From Sesbania bispinosa (taxonomy: Eukaryota; Streptophyta; Magnoliopsida; Fabales; Fabaceae): 64,000 nucleotides of DNA. The DNA lies in NCBI GenBank assembly GCA_026901365.1, contig QLOH01000299.1, positions 124,001 to 188,000 on the forward strand, in the 5' to 3' direction. Below, one piece after another: positions 55,296-64,000 of this stretch (position 1 is its first letter; every line of letters starts with the position of its first letter). The notes under the pieces are model-generated. The model was given only the letters and a program-made list of their open reading frames with translations, did not search any database and was not told where the DNA came from. Made by a program: the position numbers and the translations under genes.

Positions 55296-58200
55296 TGTAA
55301 CGTCATAATTTCTTAATTCGAAAATAGTGTCTGTTTGGAGCACTATTTCCAAATTCGTGAAATTATTTCGTGTATTAATAGTATTGACATACATCACAAT
55401 ACAATAAGGCTTAGGTAACCCAACATTTACTAAAGCAAGAATCACAAGTACATCAAATATTATCATCATAGTTGCCATCAATGGCTCAATGTACAATATC
55501 CAAAATAATAGGCATAATAGGATATAACCCTACATATGCCCTGGAATATAAAATGAATCCCTTAGGCCCCACATGTACAATTCTATCCCATCAAAATAAT
55601 GTAACCTATGCCTATACAAAATAAATCACTATATCATCCCAAAAATTGGGTCATCAAAAGGCCCATACAGCTCCTACCCTCCATCATTGCTCTGAACGAG
55701 GACCCTGCACATCTGAAGGTAATTCCCACGGAGTTGGGTGAGACTAACGTCCCAGTGAGCGTGAAAAAACATGCAATGTAGGGAAACAAGCACATGATAT
55801 GCAACAAGTATAGCATAACTCAATCAATTCATAAAACATTCACCATGACAATCATATATGCAATGATAGCCATGAAGTGTTTTACCCAACACGCAAGGGG
55901 TCTTTCCACTTAACATGAGGCTAGACTGAGCTCAGACTAACAGGAATCGTCGTTCCTGAAGGCCATAAGACCTTACCCTTAAACATGATAGATTTGTTAA
56001 AACAAACTCACTCTTAAGGTTTTTAATATTGTCGAACCATCAAAGTATAATCAGCTTAGAGCATGAACTGAGATGTATCTTGTTATTACTAATTATTTGC
56101 TCAAGTGTTTGGCAGAATCTAGTCTCTTTAAGCATTGCAGGTATATAAAATCTTGAGAAGCCAAAGTTACAAAAGAAACTTGAAGTCATGTTAGAAGCAT
56201 AAAGTAAAAATCCAAAAATCAAGTTTTTCCTAAAAGACAGTTTGAAGCTAAGAGATGCTAAGCAAAAGAAATTCAAGATCAAACTTAGACTAAGACTAAG
56301 ACTCAGACGCAGAGCACAAATGCAAACTTCAGACTCAGATACAGACTGAGACTCAGATGCAGACTGAGACTCAGATGCAAGCTTACTCAGAAGACTTAAA
56401 ACTCATATGAGAATGAAAGACTAGGACCAGAGCTCAGATGCAGATACATGCCATCAACCTAAAATTCAGACTCAGACTCAGCTAAGAGATGCAAAACACA
56501 AGAAGTCAACAAGAGTCAAAGAAAGTAAATTGTATATGCTGACTCAGGACAGCACGCACAGAGAACAGTGCACAGGGAAGGCACAGTACTTTTGGCGGTT
56601 TGCTTTTTCCCTCTCTTCTCAACGGCTATTAACGGCCATATAACAACTAGTTTTTGTTTGAATTAAAAGCAAAAGATCAACAGTGAAGAAGAGAGAGACT
56701 ACGCTACACATTGATCAATTACTGCATCTTACCTACATCTCAAGTCACATCTCATCTCATATTTGACATCACCTTGAGAACATCCAGTAGTCTCATTTAT
56801 TCTCTTTTATCTTGCTAAGTTTCCAAACTTTTTAAAAGAGAATATCCCTAGCAAAGCTCACTGTTTATCCATACTTTGTATGTTGTAAGCTAGATCACTA
56901 TCATCCTTTCAATCCTTGTAACCAGCCTCAGCTGAGATAGGAGAAATCCTAGTCTCAGTGTGAGTGTGAGAAGCCTGAAGAGGCCAGAGAAGAATACTTG
57001 TCTCACAGCCAAGGTAGGAGAGCCTAATCTTGGTGTGAAGGTGAGCCTGAACAGGTAGTAAGAATACTTGTAATTGACGGGTTTGTCAATAGTGGAAATC
57101 TCACAAGTTGTGGGGACTGGACGTAGCCCAAGGTGTGGGTGAACCAGGATAAATTTGTGTGCATCTCTATCCCTTATCTCTTTATTTACATTGCACAATT
57201 CTTAACTAGACGTAAACACTTAATTATAACTAAATTAAATTTGTTGAAAAGAAACAACGTCTTAACTAAAGAAGCTAAATTTTCACTAAGACAAGTTTCA
57301 TCTTGATTTGAGATTGTATATGAATTAACCCATCTGAGCTTCCAAGTTATTCAACTTGAGAACACGTCTCAGCTTGTATCAAAGTATTTTTCAGGAACAA
57401 ATTTTTGAAAAGTCTCTATTCAATCCCCCCTTCTAGAGACATCCAGCCAACTTCAAGATTCATACATGATTTCCTCTTTAAACATAAAGCCCAAGGACCA
57501 AAGACATTGTCTTGGAACATGAAGTCCAAGGTCCAAAATCTGATTATTTAACATGAGGTCTAAAGACCCAAACATTTAGATGAGGTCCTAAGACCCAAAA
57601 ATTCCTCTTAAACATGATTAGGGTTAGGAACATGAATAACCATCAGTAATCACATGAGCATGAGAGTTAACATGAGTATACACTTCCCTAAAGCCAAAAC
57701 ATCAATGTCATGAGAGTCTCCAAAACCCTAACATACCGTCTAGGGAAAAATACCACAAGCACTACAAAGCATGCTTCAACCTAACTACTAATCAATCTAC
57801 ATCTAACAACCAAAAGCAAGTATAAAGCATGGGGATTGAGAAGGGGGAACAATTATAGAGACACATTCATTATGAGAGTGAGTGGGTGATCATAGTCACC
57901 TTAGTAGGAGAGAAAACAAGGAAAAGGAATGGTGAGGAGGGTGAATCTAAGAGTTTGGTGATGAACTTGAGGGGTGAGGGATTTCCTTTGAACCTCCAAG
58001 ACAACTTCTCCCTCTAAGAATCACTCTCTCTCTCTCTCTAAGAAAAAGGGACGAAAAAGAATGAATGAATTTAATGCCCTAATTAATGGTTTTAAACCTA
58101 CAGGCGCATTCTTGCTCAAGCGAGAATTTCTCGCTTGAGCGAGAGGATCGGGAAAAACCCCTTATTCGCATTCTCTCTCAAGCGATAGGTTTCTCGCTTG

Positions 58201-58375
58201 AGTGAGAATACTCCAAAGAGTATCCCCTCTCTGGAAGATTCTCGCTTGGGCAAGACCATTCTCGCTTAAGCGAAAAACGTCCAGAGAACCCCTAAAATTT
58301 GGTTGAACCTTGCTTGAGCGAGACCATTCTCACCCAGGCGAGATTCTTCTAGAGAGCATTCCAATTCTATTAAAA
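55296..58375 (-). repeat. LTR of the CTCGCTTGAGCGAG family, inverted and interrupted
   Basis: In plus reading it starts TGTAACGTCATAATTTC. Its first 110 bp are the reverse complement of the end of the LTR at 51366-52830. CTCGCTTGAGCGAG words cluster at 58110-58350. The expected other terminus is not found. A SIRE-like LTR interrupts it at about 56030-57441. No genes. Confidence 0.7.
56030..57441 (+). repeat. SIRE-like LTR nested in the inverted LTR
   Basis: TGTCGAACC...TTCTAGAGACA with GAAGCCTGAAGAGGCC, GGGGACTGGACGTAGCCC, GTGAACCAGGATAAA and a CCCCCCTTCTAG terminus. An ACTCAGA-rich array (56290-56490) occupies the position of the TCTGAAG array of the other SIRE-like LTR. No convincing TSD at these ends. 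Confidence 0.62.
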
Positions 58376-58836
58376 TATATTTTTTATTGAATATATTAAA
58401 ATAATAAGTTTTTTTAGAGTATATTATACGATATTTTCTATCTTTCTTTTTATAAATTTTAAATTTTTAAATATTAATGGATAGCCGTGAATACGCGCTA
58501 CACATATGGATAACCGTTAATTTTAGTAGGTATGGATACGGGTAGTGCACTGCTTGCTCCCGTCCGCCCCCGCCCCGTTAATATACCTAGTAATAGTATC
58601 AAGCAACAATATTAATATTATTAATAATAAATTTAATGTAATCAATATATTTATTGAATTTCTTAATCTAAATTGTTATTTAATGAGACAAATAAATAAA
58701 AATGAAGATAATAATAAAAGTGATAAAACAAATAAAAGATATAAAAATGAGTTATTGTCATAAAAGAGAGAAAAAAATAGCCATGCGATAAGTTATTCAA
58801 ACTGATGAATCAAAGTGAGACCATATATCACAAATA
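58376..58836. other. AT-rich spacer with a partial inverted-repeat copy
   Basis: 58635-58720 repeats part of the right arm (ATATTTATTGAATTTCTTAA) in direct orientation. 58450-58580 has a GGATACGGGTAGTGC/CCGTCCGCCCCCGCCCC stretch of unknown origin. Confidence 0.45.
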
Positions 58837-59075
58837 GAACAGTACACATCTATATTATTTGTAATAAAATAAAGAGATAAATGGTATATTAAAAAAACAC
58901 AATAAAAAATATAAATGAACATATTTATTGTATTTCTTAATCTATATTTTTATTTAATGAGATAAATAAATAAAAATTAATATAATAATAAAATAAAAAT
59001 AAATAAAAACTATAAAAAATAAAAAAAAGGAACGAAAATGAAATAGTGTACAATAATTAGTGTATCTGCACTGTC
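58837..59075 (-). repeat. AT-rich inverted repeat, right arm
   Basis: Reverse-complement partner of 54840-55100, with similar base order and a few indels. Confidence 0.7.
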
Positions 59076-60299
59076 ATTATTGTTTAGTTTACGGTATATA
59101 TAGTTGTTTTTTAACTACAAAGGATTGATACCCCAACCATACAGTTTCCTTGCCATGCACAGTTCCTTGATCCTTCTAAATTAACTTTCATCTACAAAGT
59201 AAATCATTATTCTTTGAAGAATTATGTGCACAAAAATGGAAAAGTAGTTATCATGGTAGAGTACATTTACAAGAACAAAATAAAATCCAATATTGCACCC
59301 AATCTGAGAGAAGGCAAAGGGAATGCATACAACAATCATTTCACAACTCATAAGACAGAAAACAAATCTCGTATTGCAATAAGGTTACCAATTTGGCTCT
59401 GGAAGTAAAAAAACCATTGCTACTAACGTCAGAGTGCTAGTGTTTTCAATGTATTTTTCTAGTGGTTCCACAGAAGGCTCTCTCAATTTCATGAGCTGGA
59501 TTTATTGCTGTCTATATATCCTATGCCTAGGTACCCCCATTTAAATACCTGATATATCTATTGATGCTAATAGATTGGTGAAGAGATAAAGCTAGTAACT
59601 AAGAGCCCTTTTTGGAGTTGCCAGTTGTCATCAAATCAGCAGTAATTTTTGTTGCTGAGATAGATTGTGCTTCTGTTTATATGCTATATTTTGTCCTATA
59701 ATAAATGCAAACATTAGTGCTATAATGGGTTCAAAATGAATTAAATTGCGGGAAATTTTTCTAATTAAACCATAGCATTGTCAATATGGAAGTTCATGGC
59801 TTGAGAGTCATAAAGAGGAAAATGAAAAATTTACTGTAGTGGACTAATTTATAACATTAATTTATGCTATATTGTGCTTTTTTCCCTCCTATTATGGTAT
59901 TGCATATATGTTTTAGTCTAAATCAGGGGTGAGCATGAAACAATTAGTAGACTGCCTAAGACGCAATTTCTCATTGAAATGGAAGGCTATGACAGTGGTA
60001 GCGAGCAAATCGTTAATTGTTAACAACAGATTCAAATTCCTTTTTGTTTTGGTTAAATTCCAAGCTTAGGTCAATATATCTGCCATATAATATATATAGT
60101 TCAAAGACAATATTTTGTAGGGAGAAAGAAAAAGGAAAAACACTCTGATTTTATCTTGGCAAGCTGAAATGTGTTTTCAATGCCTTAAGTAATGATGCAT
60201 TTGATCAGCATGAGGACAGTTTCTGTATCAGCAAGTAGTTAATGGATAATGAAGCTCAAAACATATGCCTATAATGTGGTCATTGTCATACTCCTAATT
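59076..60299. other. no recognised feature
   Basis: Moderately AT-rich sequence with no convincing ORF, repeat or element end. It is the left flank of CACTA 2. Confidence 0.45.
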
Positions 60300-60384
60300 C
60301 GCTATGCCAAATTTAGGATATAAGAGCACTTACTTTAGGGTGCTTCCGTGTTTTTAAGTGTTTGAAATGAACGTTTTAACTTCA

Positions 60385-60752
60385 GGGCGCTTCAAATTTG
60401 GGCGGAAGCGCCCTTAAATTATAATGTGGAGGGCGCTTCACTGACGCGCCCTCTTAACAGGGCCTAATTTTTTTTTTTTTTGTAAATTAACGTCCAGGGC
60501 GCTTCTATGAAGCGTCCTCTTATCAGGGCCCTTTAATTTTTTTTAAACATAAGTGCAGAGCGCTTCCCAGAAGCGCCCTCTTTTCAGGGCCCTTTTATTT
60601 TTTTTTTTTATAAATTTATGTTTAGGGCGCTTCACTGAAGCGCCCTCTTATCCGGGCCCGTTAATTTTATTTTATAAATATATGTGCAGGGCGCTTCAAT
60701 GAAGCGCCCTCTTACAATGGTTGCGGGGCGCTTCACTGAAGCGCCCTGCTTT
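60385..60752. repeat. subterminal palindromes of CACTA 2
   Basis: Seven near-perfect inverted repeats of the form AGGGCGCTTC-N3-GAAGCGCCCT, about 50-70 bp apart, separated by T-rich spacers (GGGCCCTTTTATTTTTTT). Candidate binding sites for an element-encoded protein; the role is inferred. Confidence 0.87.
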
Positions 60753-61608
60753 TTTACGAGAAATATTTAAGTTATTTTCTCTCTCAGATCCACTTCTCTC
60801 ACTCACTCTAAACCCTTAGTTCCTCTCTCTACTCCTCCCTCAACCTCCGTCCGTCGCGAACCTTCACACCTCCGTCCGCATAGAGAAGCTTTGTCGTCGT
60901 CGTCGTAGCTCCGTCGCCGCAAACCTCCTCCTCCGCGAAGCTCCTCCGCGCGAACCGCTCCTCCTTCGCGAAGCGCCTCCGTCCCCCTCGCTCCTCCGTC
61001 CTCGTCGCTCCTCCTCCGCGAAGCGCCTCCACCGCCGGCAGCTACAAGCTCCTCAAGCTTGTAGCTTCACTTCTCCGTCAAAGGCAAGCACCTCCTCGTC
61101 TCCCTTCTCTCGATCTACAGCAAGAGGCAACTTTTTTTTGAAACATTTTTTTTTCTTTTTGCACCATTTTTTGCTTTCTGCCACATCCTTGTGCATGAGG
61201 TTTTTTGGTTTCTGCTGATTGCACCTGCATTTTGCTAACTGCACCACTATTTCTGCTGCACCACTTTTATGTGATCTGCACCACTGTTTCTGCATGCTAC
61301 ACCATTTTTCTGCTAGCTGCACCACTGTTTCTGCTAGTTGCACCATCTTTTTGTTTGAATCATATTTTTTATTAAAATATGTGTGATATAATTATTATTA
61401 TTCATATTGATGTAATTGATGATATCAAGATTGGAAATGTGTTGCATAAATTTGTGATACTTAAAAAAATAAACTGAAATGCTGCTGAAATTTTTAAAAA
61501 TAATTAGTAATGCATGCATGTGGTAAAGTAATTTGTTATTACATATAAATTATGGTTATTTTATAGTTAAATTATAAATGATTTGATTTTTAATTTTGTT
61601 AATAGAAT
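60753..61608 (+). other. leader region of CACTA 2
   Basis: A CT-rich start (60780-60840), a GC-rich CCTCCGTCCG/GCGAAGC patch (60840-61090) and about seven CTGCACCAC words (61190-61345). Non-coding as far as I can tell; the reading frames are composition-driven. Confidence 0.55.
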
Positions 61609-64000
61609 ATGGATCGTTCTTGGATGTTTGCAAACCGTTTGACAGGTGAGTATGAGGAAGGAGTGGAAATGTTCATAAAGTTTGTCGTTGACCATGCAAC
61701 AAATCCTAGAAAGATTGTGTGTCCTTGTACGAAGTGTTTTTGTTCTAAGCAACTAAGTGTAGCGGAGTTGAGGAACCATCTTTTCTGTTTCGGAATTGAT
61801 AAGATTTACATATGTTGGACATATCATGGTGAGACTAGAATTGAACATAGTGGTGAGGGAGAGAATAATGTCAATGTAGAACATAGTGATGATGAGTTTG
61901 GGACCGGATGGGATGATTGTGGCAGAATTGACATTATTCGAAACGTGGTTGAAGAGGACCTTAGAGATTGCCCAAAGATGTTTGATACCCTGGTTAGTGA
62001 TGCAGAAAAACCACTGTACAATGGGTGCACCAAGTACACAAGGTTGTCCGCGGTGTTGAAGTTGTATAATTTTAAAAGCATCAAATGGATGGTCAGACAA
62101 GAGTTTCACAGATTTACTGACATTGCTAAAGGAGATGTTGCCGGAGGACAATGTGCTGCCTAACAGAACTTATGAGGCAAAGAAGATGTTACGTTCTATT
62201 GGGATGACTTATGAGAAGATTCATGCTTTTCCCAATGATTGCATTTTGTTCAGAAATGAGCATGCATCATTAAGTGTGTGTCCTAAATGCAATGAGTCTC
62301 GTTATAAGAAAGAGACTTCACCAGCAAAGGTGGTTTGGTATTTCCCCATAATTCCAAGGTTTCGAAGGATGTACCGTAGTGTAATCGATGCAAAGAACTT
62401 AACATGGCATGCAAATGAACGAGTCAAGGATGGCATATTGAGGCATCTCGCTGATTCTCCACAGTGGAGGAAGATAGATTATGAGTACCCCTCTTTTGGG
62501 GAGGAAGCAAGAAATCTTCGACTTGCCTTATCAATAGATGGAATGAATCCGCATGGTGTCCAATCTAGTACCCACATCACATGGCTAGTGTTATTGATGA
62601 TATATAATCTACCTCTATGGCTTTGTATGAAGCGCAAATACATGATGTTGTCCATGTTGATATCTGGGCCCAGACAACCGGGGTAATGATATAGATGTGT
62701 ACTTGGCACCATTGATTGAAGACTTGAAGCTTTTGTGGGATACTGGAGTAGAGGTCTATGATGGCTACAAAGAAGAATCTTTTCTCTTGAGGGCAATGTT
62801 GTTTGGAACGATTAACGATTTTCCGGCCTATGGTAATTTGTCTGGCTATAGTGTAAAGGGTCAGTGTGCATGTCCTGTGTGTGATGAAAATACTTCTTGG
62901 ATGCGTTTAGCGCATTGTAAGAAAAATGTATTCCAGGGTCATCGTAAGTTTTTTTCCTTTATCCCATCGTTATAGGGGATGGAAGAAAGCATTCAATGGT
63001 GAGACCGAGGAGGGGAGGCATCCTTCTCCATTGACGGGTGATGAGTTGTGGGAAAAGGTGGGTAACCTGACCAACAATTTCGGCAAACCTTTTGTCGGGC
63101 AACTTGTTACTGGAGGTTGGAAAAAGAAGTCTATCTTTTTTGAGTTGCCATATTGGAAGTCATTGTTTGTTAGACACTTCCTTGATGTGATGCATATAGA
63201 AAAAAATGTGTGCAAGAGTGTTATCGGAACGTTACTGAATGTCAAAGGCAAGACCAAGGATGGGATAAATGTGAGATGGGACTTGCTGGCCATGGGTATA
63301 AGGAAAGAATTGGTCCCAGAAAAAAGGGGTTCACGTACATATCTTCCTCCGGCGGCATATACTCTTAGCAAAAAAGAAAAACTAGTTTTTTGCAAGTTCC
63401 TGCAGGGAGTCAAAGTCCTAGAGGGTTTCTCCTCTAACATTAGAAATCTTGTATCATTGAAAGAACAAAGGTTGAAAGGTGTGAAGTCTCATGATTGTCA
63501 TGTTCTTATGGGCCATCTACTTCTGGTTGGAATACGCTTCATTCTTCCAAACAAAGTGCACGTTACAATAACTAAATTGTGTCATTTCTTCAGAGCTATT
63601 TGTAGTAAAGTGATTGACCCTGTAAAGTTGCCCGTGTTGCAAAGACAGATAGTGGTAACACTGTGCGAGCTAGAAATGTATTCCCCCCCCTCTTTTTTTG
63701 ATATAATGATTCATCTCACAGTTCACCTGGTTCATGAGACTCAATTGTGTGGACCAGCTTACATGAGATGGATGTACCCGGTTGAGCGATACATGAAGAT
63801 ATTAAAAGGGTATGTTAAAAGTCGCAGAAGGCCTGAGGGTTGTATGGTTGAAAGGTACATTGTTGGAGAAGCTGTTGAGTTTTGCACAGAATACCTTAGT
63901 GGTGTGAACTCCATAGGGCTTCCGAACTCTGGAAACAACACAAGCTCGGAATCAGGAGGGATTGGGGCAAATGAAGTCATAGGTATTCAAAGAGAGGAAT
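61609..64000 (+). pseudogene. CACTA 2 tnp2-type transposase, frameshifted, incomplete at the window edge
   Basis: ATG at 61609 opens the transposase-associated domain (MDRSWMFANRLTGEYEEGVE, CPCTKCFCSK, LRNHLFCFGIDKIYICWTYH). The frame shifts near 62075, then tnp2 continues (LLKEMLPEDNVLPNRTYEA, SVCPKCNESRYKKE, FPIIPRFRRMYRS, NPHGVQSSTHITW). One-base changes near 62682 and 62953 shift it again. From about 62970 it is open to the window end: KKAFNGETEEGRHPSPLTGD, HFLDVMHIEKNVCKSVI, RTYLPPAAYTLSKKEK, then a DUF4218-like region (HFFRAICSKVIDPVKLP, CGPAYMRWMYPVERYMKILK). It would cut and rejoin CACTA ends. Three frameshifts make this copy inactive as it stands. Confidence 0.88.

Larger units (their letters stand above)
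60300..64000 (+). mobile_element. CACTA transposon 2, 5' part (continues past the window)
   Basis: Begins CGCTATGCCAAATTTAGGAT; after the first bases this equals the right terminus of CACTA 1, but the diagnostic CACTA is CGCTA. Subterminal palindromes, a leader with CTGCACCACT-type words and the tnp2 gene follow. It faces CACTA 1 head-to-head. Confidence 0.85.

Noticed and set aside
60829..61346. Arg/Glu-rich and Gln-rich minus frames
   Set aside because: Composition-driven frames in the GC-rich and CTGCACC-rich leader of CACTA 2, antisense to the transposase.
61753..62151. minus frame opposite the transposase (also 62970-63440 and 50088-51204 plus)
   Set aside because: Shadows of tnp2 in other frames; the tnp2 motifs are on the other strand.

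Overview
The window is intergenic, repeat-packed plant nuclear DNA. I find no complete host gene. Almost every stretch that can be interpreted is a transposable element or a fragment of one, and most boundaries can be fixed from target-site duplications (TSDs). LTR words such as ATCGATTAC, CTCGCTTGAGCGAG and GCGCTTAGCGCAGG, together with Tat-, Tekay- and SIRE/Maximus-type elements and a Cassandra TRIM, suggest a legume, possibly of the soybean/bean/cowpea group. The species is an inference.

Layout. (1) 150-29417 is one Tat-lineage Ty3/gypsy element on the minus strand. It has 1.9 kb LTRs (150-2052 and 27513-29417) and TSD TAAAC, and it lies inside an older SIRE-like LTR (1-149 plus 29418-29854). 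Its decayed gag-pol runs 27443 to 16279. Tail-to-tail with pol, on the plus strand, is an extra gene at 12268-16241: a plant-mobile-domain-like N-terminus, basic NLS-like middle exons and a coiled-coil C-terminus, with five short introns. The Tat element is interrupted by a 3.9 kb solo LTR (22574-26517, TSD TTCCA) and by a compound block (about 2330-12148) made of a tandem Tekay-like chromovirus and a truncated solo LTR. (2) 29855-32337 is unassigned repeat-like DNA. (3) 32338-42304 is a young non-autonomous SIRE/Maximus-type copia element (TSD ATCAC, LTRs differing by under about 1%). Instead of gag-pol it carries two diverged paralogous ORFs. (4) 42477-47600 holds an LTR fragment, a Cassandra TRIM with 5S rRNA-like LTRs, and a ruined gypsy element with a solo LTR in its RNase H region. 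(5) 48450-54121 is a CACTA (En/Spm) element with a truncated, broken tnp2 transposase and another solo LTR inside it. (6) 55296-58375 is a nested LTR block flanked by AT-rich inverted repeats. (7) 60300 to the window end is a second CACTA element of the same family, facing the first, with a frameshifted tnp2 gene that runs off the edge.

The parts most worth following are the intron-bearing antisense gene of the Tat element; the divergent plus-strand TATA box and small conserved ORF inside each Tat LTR, which could serve that antisense gene; and the two-ORF cargo of the non-autonomous SIRE-like element. Coding copies of nearly all elements carry stops, many explainable as C-to-T or G-to-A changes, as expected of methylated, decaying transposons.
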